A stretch of 45,723 bases of DNA from the NCBI GenBank assembly GCA_015351705.1, contig JADIIM010000020.1, positions 1-45,723 on the forward strand, given 5' to 3'. The notes under the pieces are model-generated. The model had not been told where the DNA came from and ran no database searches. It saw only the letters and a list, made by a program, of their open reading frames with translations. Positions 8,649 through 17,428 of the stretch are shown in pieces (position 1 is the stretch's first letter; each line of letters starts with the position of its first letter). Both the position numbers and the translations under genes were made by a program. The stretch is from Aeromicrobium sp. (GTDB lineage Bacteria > Actinomycetota > Coriobacteriia > Anaerosomatales > Anaerosomataceae).

Positions 8649-9650
8649 ATGGCTACCATAGAACCGATCGAGCGCATCGTCTTCGACGTGCCGGCGATGA
8701 TCGCCGAGCACCCGCCGATCATCCACGACCCCAACAAGCGCGCGGTCTTCGAGGCCGCCTGTCCCGACCGCTGCGTGTATGCAGGCGAGCTCGGCTACTC
8801 ACGGTGGCAGGCACTCGACCTGCCGCGCGAGATCGATCCCGCTGCGGCGCTGGCGCGCGTGACCGGCGCGCCAACGGTCTACGACTACGTGCCGGTGGAC
8901 GATCCGGCCGGGGCCGTTGAGTGGCACGTGAACTTCGCCGACCCGTTCCTGTTCTTCGCCTACGGCACGGGGCTGTTCGCGCAAGACGAGATGATGTGCG
9001 CCGAGCACCCGGTGCTCGGCTCGCTCGTGGAAGCGCTGCGGGAGCGCGGCCACGCGCCGGTGACCGAGGAGCACGGCCGGCCCACGCCGGTGCTCGTGAC
9101 CGGCGCCGAGCGGCGCTGTTACGTGATCACCGAGCCCGATGAGTCCGCCGGGCGGCCCCGTGGGCTGTACGGCAACGAGTTCTCGGCGGCGCCTGAGGAG
9201 GTCGTGCGTGCGGCGACGGTTACGCTCGATCCGCCCACCATCACCAACATCATCGCGATGGCCGCGCCGAGCTACCGTTCGGGCCGGTACACGCGCGAGA
9301 CGATCGAGTACGTGCTGATGACCGCGTACACCGGCTTCGCGGCCGCGGTGGCCGAGTCGGCGCGCCTGGCCCCCGGCGCTCCGGTGGTCGTCCACACCGG
9401 CTACTGGGGCTGCGGCGCGTTCGGCGGCGACCGCGTGCTGATGACGATGCTGCAGGTGCTCGCGGCGGGCGCGGCGGGCGTCGACCGGCTCGTGTTCCAC
9501 ACGGTCTCGGCCGAGGGCGCGGCTCCTTTCGAGGACGCGCTCGAGGTGGTGCGCGGGAAGCTTGCGGCCGAGGGGCCGCTTGGGGCCGACGCGCTTATCG
9601 ATCGCATCGACGCCATGGCGTTCGAGTGGGGCACGAGCGACGGCAACTGA
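8649..9650 (+). CDS. Poly(ADP-ribose) glycohydrolase-like macrodomain protein
   Basis: A 333-residue protein that I match to the PARG catalytic domain by two motifs. VNFADPF...AQDEMMCAEHPVL (residues 94-123) aligns with the PARG segment that carries the catalytic QEE; here it is Q112-D113-E114. HTGYWGCGAFGGD (249-261) aligns with the PARG stretch TGNWGCGAFGGD that lines the ADP-ribose pocket. PARG enzymes remove poly(ADP-ribose) from proteins. The expected glycine triad before the catalytic loop is replaced by FFAYGTG (102-108), and the middle glutamate is aspartate, so activity may be altered or lost. The last glutamate (E114), the one normally catalytic, is kept. No ADP-ribosyltransferase gene is visible nearby. 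Confidence 0.72.
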   Translation: MATIEPIERIVFDVPAMIAEHPPIIHDPNKRAVFEAACPDRCVYAGELGYSRWQALDLPREIDPAAALARVTGAPTVYDYVPVDDPAGAVEWHVNFADPFLFFAYGTGLFAQDEMMCAEHPVLGSLVEALRERGHAPVTEEHGRPTPVLVTGAERRCYVITEPDESAGRPRGLYGNEFSAAPEEVVRAATVTLDPPTITNIIAMAAPSYRSGRYTRETIEYVLMTAYTGFAAAVAESARLAPGAPVVVHTGYWGCGAFGGDRVLMTMLQVLAAGAAGVDRLVFHTVSAEGAAPFEDALEVVRGKLAAEGPLGADALIDRIDAMAFEWGTSDGN

Positions 9651-9677
9651 CCGCCGCCCGTGCCCGCAGCGACGCGG

Positions 9678-12600
9678 CTACCGGTTGGCCGTCCAGCTGT
9701 AACTCAGGCTGCCAGTGAATCCGCCGAAGGAGTTCTCGGTGTGCGAGGCGGTCCCTGAGGCGGCGGTGGCCGACGTGATCTTGCCGGACACGCTCTTCTG
9801 TCCACCCATCGTTGTGGGTGTGCCTTGCGTGTACGAGAACGAGCCGCTGTTGATCGGGATGGTCGCATAGACGTACCAGGTCAACGTGACGTTGCTGTAG
9901 GGATAGACGACGATCATCGAGGCGCCGTGCTCTAGCGTGGAGCCGCTCGTGGTGATCTGGTTGTTCTTCACGTTGAAGCTCACCACCGGCTGGCTGTACC
10001 CGGACTTGTAGCCCCGCCAGATGCCGTCGGTGGAGGTTGGCGGCGGCTGTGGCGACGTCCAGGTTCCCGCTATGCACGCGGCGACGTCGGCCCGCGTGGC
10101 CGAGCTCACCGCCGTGGTGCCGCCGAAGAACGTCACCGTGCTGATCTCGGCACGCTTCGCGAGCAGGCAGTACCCGGCATCGGTGCAGAGCCGATTGCAG
10201 GTGGTGAGTAGCATGACGCTCCGCGCTGCGCCCTGCAGCACACCGCCGGCGAGCGCGTCGGGGTAGTTCTCCCCGGTTGCGATGCCCACGCGGTTCCAGC
10301 GCAGCCCGGCGTTGTTGACGCCGTAGGTGGCGATCTTCACGGCCGTGTCGTAGCGGTTTGCGCCCGACACGCGCGTGGTGCGGAAGCCCCAGCCCTCCAG
10401 GCTCGTCTTGACCGTGGCGGGAACGGCGCTCGTGCCGCCCAGGATCACCACGTCGGTCACCCCGTTCATGGCGGTGCGCGTGGCCGGTGAGATGCCGGTG
10501 GCCGGGTTGGACAGGAACAGCGGCCATCCCTTGGCCGCGGCAAGCGGCGCCGCCGCGAGCGCGTCGGGGAAGTTTCCGCCGGTGGCCACGAACGCGCGTC
10601 CGTCGTACCCCGCGCCCAGCTCGCTCATCACGCGCCGCGCCACCTTGTTCGCGGTGTCGTAGCGGTCGTTGCCCGCGATGCGCGTGACGATCCCGGCCCC
10701 GCTGCCCAGCTTGCGCTTGAGTGCGTCTTCAACCGCCGTGCTCACCGCCGAGGTGCCGCCGAGGATGATCGCCCGGCTCGCCTTGAGGCGGGTGATCTCG
10801 GAAGAGACCACCGACGGCAGCGAGCGCGGGTCGGTGAGGAGTATCGGCCCGCCGAGCGCACCGGCGAGCGCCGAGCCGCCGAGCGCGTCGGGCCAGTTCA
10901 TGCCGGTGGCGATGACCACCGCAGGAGCGCCGTCCGGGAACGCCAGCTTGGACGCCTCGACCGCGGTCTCGTATCGCGTCGGGCCGGCGACGTTCAGGAC
11001 GGGCGGTAGTGGCGGTTCGGCGGCCTCGGCGGTGATCTCAACGTTGTCGACGTAGGCTCCTTCGTCCGTCACGTCCACGTCGCTTGAGAAGATGAACGCC
11101 ACCCACACGGCGGGCTCACCCGTGAAGTTCGCGCCCCCGTCACCCCTCAGGTCCGATAGGTCCACCTCCATCCCGTACTCCCAGCCTCCGGAGTCGCCGC
11201 TCCAGCCGGTCACGTCGTAGTTCACGCCGTCAGTGGATGCGCCGAGCATCATGCCGTCGTAGTCGAGTTCCGTCTTGATCCACAGGTCGAACGACACGGT
11301 GGCGACATCGGCATCGGACAGGTCGAACGGGCCGGCGATCATCCAGGTCTCGGCGTCGTTGGGGTACGGCCCCGGTGCGGCGATGCTCGAGCCCACGCAG
11401 TACGCCGAGTACGTTCCTGCGGTCTTGCGGTAGGTGGTGCGGCCCCAGGTGGGGCCGGATCCCGGCAGCGTGGTCCACGGGCCGGGCCAGGTCTCGAAGC
11501 CGTGCGCGAACGGGAGGCTCACCGGCTCGGGGGGTGCGTTCACGGTGATACTCACTGTCACACTCGCCGAGTAGTCCGTGCCGTCGTAGGCGCGGTACGT
11601 GAAGCTGTCCGAACCGTGATATCCGGTGGTCGGGGTGTAGGTGAACCCGCCGCTGGTGCCGAGCGTGACCGACCCGTGCGACGGGTCGGTCAGCTTGTAA
11701 GCGGTGAGCGGGTCGCCATCAGCGTCGGTGTCGTTGCCGAGCACGCCGGGCGCGGGGACCACGAGTTGCTGGTCCTGGTTGGTCGAGTAGCTGTCGGCGA
11801 CGCCGACCGGCGGCGTGTTCACCGACGGCTCGCCACCGGCGGTCACGCGGACGTTGTCGACGTACACACCTTCGTACGTGAACGACTCGTCGCTATCGAA
11901 GATGAACGCGATCCAGACCTGAGGCTCGCCAGTGAGGTCCAGCGTTCCGTCATCGTAGAAGTCGGAGAGGTCCTCCTCCATCGCGATCCAGTCGCCCGGG
12001 GTTCCCGTGTAGCCGGTGATGTCGAAGCTGCCCCCGTCGTCGGAAACACCCACGAAGATGCCGTCGTAGTCCATCTCAGCGTCAAGCCACAGGTCGTAGG
12101 CGAGTATGGCCTCGGTGTATCCGGAGAGGTCGAGCGGCCCGGCGATCATCCAGGCGTACGCGTCGTTGGGATACGGTCCCGGTGCGGGGATGCTCGAACC
12201 CACGCAGTACGCCGAGTACGTGCCGGTGCTCGCTCGGTATGAGGTCTGGCCCCACGTGGGGTCGCCTCCTGTGTACCAGGGGCCCGGCCACGACTCGAAG
12301 CCGTCGTTGAAGAGTTCGGTCGTAGCCGCGATGCCGGGTGCTTCGGAGACCATCGGTCCGTCCGGCGCGGGGACCGGGAGCGTGATCGTGCGGGCTCCGG
12401 TGCGCTGGAGCCCGGCGGGTGCGTCCTCGTTCGCCAAGGTCGGGGCCTCCGACTCGGCAGCGGGAGCCACGCCGCCCGGTATCACCATCGGCCCGGGCTG
12501 GATCCGTGTCATGCCCCCGGGGTCGCCGGGGAGCGTCACAGCCGCATCGCCGGCGGGCACGCCGATGGCGGCGCCGGGCGCAGCGGTGAGTGGCACCAGC

Positions 12601-12707
12601 AGCGCGATCGCCAGCAGCAGTGCGCATGCGCGTCTGCCCTGGCCGAGTCGCGGCATGCGGAAGCGTCCTGCCCGGCGCTCCAGGCAGGACCCGGTCGAGG
12701 TCCTCAT
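9678..12707 (-). CDS. Large secreted surface protein with three CWB2 cell-wall-binding repeats
   Basis: A 1009-residue exported protein. A basic N-terminus and hydrophobic signal (about 25-47) come first. Then a jelly-roll/MAM-like module (134-290), a cadherin/VCBS-like module (298-390, ...DTDADGD...GSDSFTYRAYDGTD), a second copy of the jelly-roll module (401-560), and three cell wall binding repeat 2 (CWB2, PF04122-type) repeats at about 573-660, 677-770 and 780-880. The repeats show the hallmarks AGxxRYxTA, ATGxNxPDAL and ILGGTSAV. A 110-residue beta-rich tail closes the protein. CWB2 triplets anchor proteins to anionic wall polymers in clostridia and some actinomycetes. The ATG at 12707 has GGAGAGGGG upstream; a later ATG 17 codons in is possible. 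Confidence 0.9.
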   Translation of the reverse strand: MRTSTGSCLERRAGRFRMPRLGQGRRACALLLAIALLVPLTAAPGAAIGVPAGDAAVTLPGDPGGMTRIQPGPMVIPGGVAPAAESEAPTLANEDAPAGLQRTGARTITLPVPAPDGPMVSEAPGIAATTELFNDGFESWPGPWYTGGDPTWGQTSYRASTGTYSAYCVGSSIPAPGPYPNDAYAWMIAGPLDLSGYTEAILAYDLWLDAEMDYDGIFVGVSDDGGSFDITGYTGTPGDWIAMEEDLSDFYDDGTLDLTGEPQVWIAFIFDSDESFTYEGVYVDNVRVTAGGEPSVNTPPVGVADSYSTNQDQQLVVPAPGVLGNDTDADGDPLTAYKLTDPSHGSVTLGTSGGFTYTPTTGYHGSDSFTYRAYDGTDYSASVTVSITVNAPPEPVSLPFAHGFETWPGPWTTLPGSGPTWGRTTYRKTAGTYSAYCVGSSIAAPGPYPNDAETWMIAGPFDLSDADVATVSFDLWIKTELDYDGMMLGASTDGVNYDVTGWSGDSGGWEYGMEVDLSDLRGDGGANFTGEPAVWVAFIFSSDVDVTDEGAYVDNVEITAEAAEPPLPPVLNVAGPTRYETAVEASKLAFPDGAPAVVIATGMNWPDALGGSALAGALGGPILLTDPRSLPSVVSSEITRLKASRAIILGGTSAVSTAVEDALKRKLGSGAGIVTRIAGNDRYDTANKVARRVMSELGAGYDGRAFVATGGNFPDALAAAPLAAAKGWPLFLSNPATGISPATRTAMNGVTDVVILGGTSAVPATVKTSLEGWGFRTTRVSGANRYDTAVKIATYGVNNAGLRWNRVGIATGENYPDALAGGVLQGAARSVMLLTTCNRLCTDAGYCLLAKRAEISTVTFFGGTTAVSSATRADVAACIAGTWTSPQPPPTSTDGIWRGYKSGYSQPVVSFNVKNNQITTSGSTLEHGASMIVVYPYSNVTLTWYVYATIPINSGSFSYTQGTPTTMGGQKSVSGKITSATAASGTASHTENSFGGFTGSLSYSWTANR
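11028..12308 (-). repeat. Duplicated jelly-roll module inside the CWB2 surface gene
   Basis: Bases 11838-12308 and 11028-11507 encode two copies of the same roughly 158-residue module, 268 residues apart and separated by the cadherin-like module. Both carry SAYCVGSS, APGPYPNDA and WMIAGP-FDLS-type motifs and end in YVDNV. Near 11340-11420 and 12147-12225 the DNA itself is almost identical, so the duplication is recent or maintained by conversion. Confidence 0.8.
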
Positions 12708-13045
12708 GATCGCCCCTCTCCGACCGGGTGGCGTCCGCGGCAGGCTCGATGCGTGAGAAGTCACGATCGCCAGGCGGTCTGGTCGGTCGGTGGTCGCGTC
12801 GTCGGGCGTGCCCCCCACTCCCGGTGTCAGACGCGTACCAAGACGCACATACCCGGGATGGGCCGGTGCGAGACGGCTTCTTGCCACAGCGCAGAGCAGC
12901 AGCCGGTTCCCGGAGCCGGATGGCGCGGCAACCATCGTTCACTTGCGCACGGGTCGCGGTACAATCGGCGGGACCATGCCCGCGCGGCCGCACATCCAGT
13001 CGCCGCACGGTACGTCCGGACACGTGTGTTGTGGAGGAGATCGCG
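12708..13045. promoter_or_regulatory. Divergent intergenic region between CWB2 and TPR genes
   Basis: 338 bases without a convincing gene. Toward the TPR gene a TACAAT hexamer at 12960-12965 is a good -10, with a weak -35 (GTTCAC) 17 bases upstream. This would give an mRNA leader of about 75 bases ending in the GGAGGAGA ribosome site at 13033-13040. For the opposite gene only the GGAGAGGGG ribosome site is obvious. I looked for a cyclic-di-GMP riboswitch in front of the surface gene and did not find one. Confidence 0.45.
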
Positions 13046-14509
13046 ATGCCAGATACGCCTGCAGACACCACCGCGACCGAAGCCGCCATCCGCGCGCAGT
13101 TCGAGCGCGGGATCGCGCTCGTCGGTGAGGGCGACCACGAGGGCGCCATCGCCGAGTTCGCCGCCGGCCGCGAGGCTGCCGAGAAGGCCGGGCTCAGGGG
13201 GCTCGTTGCCGGCGCCCGGCTCAACGAGGGTTACGCGTTCAGCGTGGCGGGGGATCACGACGAGGCGATCGAGCGCTACGCGCTGGCCGTTCAGGCGGCG
13301 AGCGAGGCGGGCGACACGCGGCGCCACCTCATGGCGCTGATGAGCGACGCGGCGGAGTTGCGGCTTGTGGGCAGGAACTTCGAGGCCGTGATCGTGCTTG
13401 ATGAGTACCTCGGCCTGCTGCCGGACGACGCCGTGGAGCAGCGCGTCCGGGCGCTTATCGATCGCGGTATCGCCAAGGCGATGCAGGACAAGTTCACCGC
13501 GTCGCACGAGGACCTCGAGGAGGCGTGGCGTCTGGCGCACGATGCCGGGCTGGCCGAGCTCGAACGGGCCACGAAGTTCCATCAGGCCGAGGTGTACGTG
13601 CGCGACCAGGACCCCACCTCGGCGACGATGCTCTATGAGTCGGGGATTCGCGAGGCACGCGACGCCGGCGACACCGAGATGCTCAAGGGCGTGCTGCTGA
13701 GCGCGGCGAGCGTGGCACGGATGATCGGGACGCTCACTGCGGCCGATGCGTACTACACCGAGGCCGAGGAGCTCTATCGCGCAGCGGGCGACACGCGGCA
13801 GCTGGCCGGCTCGCTCTACTGGCATGCGACCACGCTCAAGGACATGGACCGGCCCGAGGACGCCTACGCGCTCTGGCAGGAGGAGGAGGGGCTCCTGCGC
13901 GAGATGGAAGAGACGGGCGCTCTGGCCGAGTGCCTCTTCGCCCAGGCCGAGCTGCTGCGCGAGTACGGCGAGTGGGACGACGCCGTGGAGCGGTACGCCG
14001 AGGCGGCCGGACTGTTCGGCACGTTGGAGAACACCCGCATGCAGGCCGACGCGCTCTACTGGCTCGCGATGTCGCTGTGGTCGGCGGGTCGCAACGAGGA
14101 GGCCGCCGAGCGTGCCGCCGAGTTGCTGGAGATCGCCTCGGTGGACGAGACGCATGAGCTTGAGGGCAAGGCGCTCGGCATGAGGGCGATGGCGCTTGCC
14201 GACGCGGGAGACACCGCTGGCGCCAACGAGGCGCTCGACGCGGCGGGCACGCTGTGCGAGGAGCACTCGCTCGACGTGCTCGCGATCTGGATGCTCGCGC
14301 GGCGTGCGTATGTGATGGCCCGCGAGGGCACGACCGGCGACGAGGTGGCGGGGCAGATGGAGACCGTGTTCCGCGTCGCGTTCGAGCGTGAGCAGTCCGG
14401 TGCGGGCGAGGCCGCCATCCGCAGGATCTCCGACGACATCGTCAAGCGCGTGAGCGACGAGTACGCCGCGCCACTCGGCACCTTCAAGGAGACGTTCCTC
14501 ACGTCGTAG
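13046..14509 (+). CDS. Tetratricopeptide-repeat protein
   Basis: A 487-residue, strongly acidic, all-helical protein built of about ten to eleven TPR-like helical pairs from residue 10 to 455. Recognisable units include GDHEGAIAEFAAGREAAEKAG, GDHDEAIERYALAVQAASEAG and GEWDDAVERYAEAAGLFG. There is no signal peptide or membrane helix, so it is cytoplasmic. TPR arrays bind partner proteins, but no enzymatic domain is attached and no partner can be named. The ATG at 13046 has GGAGGAGA five bases upstream. A small membrane protein gene follows 19 bases later and may be its partner. Confidence 0.85.
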   Translation: MPDTPADTTATEAAIRAQFERGIALVGEGDHEGAIAEFAAGREAAEKAGLRGLVAGARLNEGYAFSVAGDHDEAIERYALAVQAASEAGDTRRHLMALMSDAAELRLVGRNFEAVIVLDEYLGLLPDDAVEQRVRALIDRGIAKAMQDKFTASHEDLEEAWRLAHDAGLAELERATKFHQAEVYVRDQDPTSATMLYESGIREARDAGDTEMLKGVLLSAASVARMIGTLTAADAYYTEAEELYRAAGDTRQLAGSLYWHATTLKDMDRPEDAYALWQEEEGLLREMEETGALAECLFAQAELLREYGEWDDAVERYAEAAGLFGTLENTRMQADALYWLAMSLWSAGRNEEAAERAAELLEIASVDETHELEGKALGMRAMALADAGDTAGANEALDAAGTLCEEHSLDVLAIWMLARRAYVMAREGTTGDEVAGQMETVFRVAFEREQSGAGEAAIRRISDDIVKRVSDEYAAPLGTFKETFLTS

Positions 14510-14528
14510 GCGCGGCAGGAGGCGGCCG

Positions 14529-15113
14529 GTGGGCGGTGCGCTGATCGCGATAGCGGCTCTGGCGGGGGCGTGCGCCTACGTGGTGGGTCACGCGTTCGTT
14601 GCGCCGCGCGACTCGATGCTGCGCACGGCGCCCGGTGGCGCGGTGCTTGCGGGCTGCGTGCTCATCGCACTCGGCGGACCGCCGGTGCTCGCGGGCTTCG
14701 TCGGCGATGCCGAGGCCGGGAGCTGGGTGGCCGCGGGCGGCGGGCTGTACCACACGCTGTGGGTCACGCTCGTGGCTGCCGGACTGCTCGGCGGGATGCG
14801 CGTGTGGCGGATGCGGCCGTCCGGCGGCGGGCGGCGGCTGTTCTCGCTCGACGAGTCACCGGTGGGCCGGGCCGCTGCGCAGCTCCCGCTCGCCGACTCG
14901 CTCGAGGATGCGCTCGACGTGCTCGCGCGCGAGCACGTGACTGCGCGCGACGTCCCGCGCCTCGCGCCGGTGATCACGCGCCTTGGCGCCCGCTTCTTCC
15001 ACCAGTTGCCCGAGCGCAAGAGCGAGGCCTACGCGATGGTGGCGAGATTCGTGCCGCCCGCGGTCGCCGCCGAGGTGACCGGGCTCTTGCTTGCGGGTGC
15101 GGGACGGAAGTGA
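14529..15113 (+). CDS. Membrane protein of unknown function
   Basis: A 194-residue protein with three hydrophobic segments in the first half (about 3-25, 34-57 and 72-90) and a soluble helical C-terminal half rich in Arg, Asp and Glu (95-185). I recognise no family. GTG start at 14529; GGAGG lies just upstream. It follows the TPR gene by 19 bases on the same strand, so an operon is likely. It is convergent with the IclR gene. Confidence 0.65.
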   Translation: MGGALIAIAALAGACAYVVGHAFVAPRDSMLRTAPGGAVLAGCVLIALGGPPVLAGFVGDAEAGSWVAAGGGLYHTLWVTLVAAGLLGGMRVWRMRPSGGGRRLFSLDESPVGRAAAQLPLADSLEDALDVLAREHVTARDVPRLAPVITRLGARFFHQLPERKSEAYAMVARFVPPAVAAEVTGLLLAGAGRK

Positions 15114-15159
15114 GGGGCTGGTGCGCGTGTGCGCTATCAGGTGCAGCCCGAGGCGCTGC

Positions 15160-15960
15160 CTACCGCCGGGCGGCGGATAGCACGGCCTCCGGAGCTGCGA
15201 GTCTGCGGGAGATCTCCTCCGCCGCGTCGACAACGCGCCCGCCGAGCAGTCGCAGTCGTTCGACCGACATCCGCGTTGCGGGGCCGGAGATACTGATCGC
15301 GGCGATCACCTCGCCTCGGTGATCGAAGACCGGCGCACCCACGCAGCGGATCTCACACTCGTTCTCCTGGTCGTCGATCGCAAAGCCATCGCTTCTGACC
15401 TGTCGCAGCGCATCGGCCAGTGCCTCCGGATCGGTGATGGTGTACTCAGTCCGCGAGGCCATCCCGTGCTCCATGACCGCCTCCATGACCGACGGGTCCG
15501 AGTGGGCGAGCAGCGTCTTGCCCATGGCCGTGGAGTACAGAGGCTGTCGGCTCCCGATGCGGGAGACCGTTCGGACCGAGAGCGGGCTTTCCACCTTGTG
15601 CACATACACGACGTCCAAGCCGTCGCGGATGCCGAGGTGGGCGGTCTCCTGGGACTCCTCCACCAGGGATCTGAGAACGGGCTCGGCGAGGTCATGAACG
15701 CTGAAGTGTTCGAGGTAGACCTGCCCGAGTCGAGCAGTCTGGGGTCCGAGCCGGTACCGTCCGGACGCCTGCTCCTGATCGATCAGACGCGCATCGATCA
15801 GCGGTTGCAGCAGGCGGGAGACCGTGCTCCGGTTCAGGCCGGTGCGCGTGGCGATCTCGGTGAGAGTGGGCGAGGTGTCCCGCTCGCAGGCTGCGGCTAC
15901 CTCCGCCAGGACGTCCAGTGCTCGTCTGAGTGAGCTCGACTGGTTCCTTGCTGCGCCCAT
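15160..15960 (-). CDS. IclR family transcriptional regulator
   Basis: A 266-residue regulator with an N-terminal winged helix (about 10-70; LTEIATRTGLNRSTVSRLLQPL contains the recognition helix) and a C-terminal GAF-like effector domain (90-255). The effector domain has the family motifs RxPLYSTAMGKTLLA and ENECEIRCVGAPVFDHRGEVIAAISISGP-type strands. The ATG at 15960 has GGAGGAG upstream. It diverges from the catabolic operon starting at 16058 and presumably controls it. IclR proteins often govern sugar-acid and aromatic-acid catabolism, sensing the substrate or an intermediate such as a 2-keto-3-deoxy acid, as KdgR does. That fits the KDG kinase and aldolase genes here. Confidence 0.93.
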   Translation of the reverse strand: MGAARNQSSSLRRALDVLAEVAAACERDTSPTLTEIATRTGLNRSTVSRLLQPLIDARLIDQEQASGRYRLGPQTARLGQVYLEHFSVHDLAEPVLRSLVEESQETAHLGIRDGLDVVYVHKVESPLSVRTVSRIGSRQPLYSTAMGKTLLAHSDPSVMEAVMEHGMASRTEYTITDPEALADALRQVRSDGFAIDDQENECEIRCVGAPVFDHRGEVIAAISISGPATRMSVERLRLLGGRVVDAAEEISRRLAAPEAVLSAARR

Positions 15961-15998
15961 TGCGACGCTCCTCCGGATGGCTGCTGCGCGGCGCGAAC

Positions 15999-16065
15999 TT
16001 GACAGACATCAGCATTGTAGCAATACTCAGGTGCAGCCCGCAACCGTAAGGTTTGCTATGCAAAC
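15999..16065 (+). promoter_or_regulatory. Promoter and palindromic operator of the IclR-linked operon
   Basis: TTGACA at 15999-16004 is a perfect -35. A 17-base spacer leads to AATACT at 16022-16027 as -10, giving a start near 16034. Downstream lies a perfect palindrome, GTTTGC (16051-16056) and GCAAAC (16060-16065) around TAT, overlapping the ATG at 16058. IclR family operators are short palindromes of this type, so this is the likely binding site of the divergent regulator. Confidence 0.65.
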
Positions 16066-17383
16066 GTCAAACGAAGCAGCCGAGAATCCATGCGCGACGG
16101 CTTCGCCGATGGGGAAGTTGCCGGGCACCATCTCCTTGCGCTGCGTGTCGTGTGGCGCACTGGCCGACGACCGCCTCGCCTACCGCTGCGCTGCCTGCGG
16201 CGGGGTCCTCGAGGTCGTGCAACCACTGAGCTGTGATGCGTGGCGCTCGGTCGAGCCAGCGTCGGTCGGCGGTTCCTTGTGGATGTATCGTGCACGCCTG
16301 CCGGTCTCGGGGGTGAAGCCGGTGACGCTCGGCGAAGGGGCCACCCCGCTGCTTGAAGCGCCTGACGGGCTCGTACCATCGGACTTATGCGGCCGGGTGC
16401 TGCTCAAAGACGAGACACGCAATCCAACCGGCTCGTTCAAAGACCGCCTCATCACGGTCGCGATCAGTCGAGCGCTTGCGGACGGGTATGCCGGAATCGT
16501 GTGCGCTTCGACCGGGAACGCCGGTGCCGCGGCAGCCGCCTATGCCGCGCGCGCCGGCGTTCCGTGCGTGGTGTGCGTACCCGCCTCGGCCCCGGCCGGC
16601 AAGCTGCGGCAGATTCAGGAATACGGGGCGCAGTTCGTGGCCGTATACGGTACGTACAGCGATGCATGGGCGCTTGCGGCGGCGATCCAGGACACAGGAA
16701 CGTTCGCGAACGTCACGACCACATACCAGAACCCGTTCGGGGTCTCGGCGCTGCGGACGGTGGCCTACGAGCTCATCGACGCCCTTGGCTCGGAGGCGCC
16801 GGACGTCGTGTTCGTTCCCACCGGCTCCGGCCCGCTCGTACGTGGTGTCGTCTGGGGTTACCAGGAAGCGGTGGCGATGGGCACCGTCGATCACGTGCCG
16901 GCTGTCGTAGCCGTTCAGGCCGAGGGCTGTGCTCCGATCGTGCGTGCCTTCGACGCCGGCGCCGATGACGTTGAGCCGTGGGGCGCGCCCGACACCTCAG
17001 CGGCGGGGATCGCCGATCCCCTGCAGGGTTACGCACAGGACGGCAGCTACACCCTTGCGATGGTTCGCGCGAGCCGCGGATGGGCCATCGCGGTGTCTGA
17101 CGACGAGATCCGCAGCGCGGCCGCCGGCCTCTCCCTCCAGGCCGGGGTCTTCGCCGAGTTGAGCGGCGCTGCGGGTCTCGCCGGGCTACGCGCATCACTG
17201 CGCAGGGGTCTGCTCGAATCGAACGCTACTGCGGTGGTTCTCGTCACGGGCTCCGGATTCAAAGACATATGCCTTCGCCAGCCCGCGGCGGCGCGCAGAA
17301 TCGATTTCGACCCGACCACTGACGACGTGGCGGGTCTGATCGAACGTGTCAGGGTCGGCGATCCCGGCGACGCCGGGGTCTGA
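16058..17383 (+). CDS. Threonine synthase-like PLP enzyme (fold type II); candidate amino-sugar-acid ammonia-lyase
   Basis: A 441-residue PLP enzyme of the threonine synthase/diaminopropionate/serine-dehydratase superfamily. It starts with a zinc ribbon (C29-x2-C32...C44-x2-C47), then the PLP lysine K128 in NPTGSFKDR, the substrate loop STGNAGAAAA (151-160), and a phosphate-binding PTGSG loop near residue 250. The fold covers both beta-replacement (threonine synthase) and beta-elimination of water and ammonia. No homoserine or threonine biosynthesis gene is nearby; instead an amino acid importer, KDG kinase, KDPG aldolase and RidA follow, so a dehydratase/ammonia-lyase role is more likely. 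The ATG at 16058 has only AAGG upstream; ATG 16109 is an alternative start. Confidence 0.8.
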   Translation: MQTSNEAAENPCATASPMGKLPGTISLRCVSCGALADDRLAYRCAACGGVLEVVQPLSCDAWRSVEPASVGGSLWMYRARLPVSGVKPVTLGEGATPLLEAPDGLVPSDLCGRVLLKDETRNPTGSFKDRLITVAISRALADGYAGIVCASTGNAGAAAAAYAARAGVPCVVCVPASAPAGKLRQIQEYGAQFVAVYGTYSDAWALAAAIQDTGTFANVTTTYQNPFGVSALRTVAYELIDALGSEAPDVVFVPTGSGPLVRGVVWGYQEAVAMGTVDHVPAVVAVQAEGCAPIVRAFDAGADDVEPWGAPDTSAAGIADPLQGYAQDGSYTLAMVRASRGWAIAVSDDEIRSAAAGLSLQAGVFAELSGAAGLAGLRASLRRGLLESNATAVVLVTGSGFKDICLRQPAAARRIDFDPTTDDVAGLIERVRVGDPGDAGV

Positions 17384-17428
17384 GCGAGTGGAGCGATTCC
17401 GCTGGCATGAGGAGATTGGAGTGGGGTC

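Noticed and set aside
12708-13045. Cyclic-di-GMP or other riboswitch before the CWB2 surface gene
   Set aside because: I could not find the conserved core sequence of the c-di-GMP-I class on either strand; the region looks like two plain promoters.
16058-17383. Naming the PLP enzyme threonine synthase (thrC)
   Set aside because: The fold fits, but there is no threonine or homoserine gene nearby and the operon is catabolic; the same fold includes dehydratases and ammonia-lyases.
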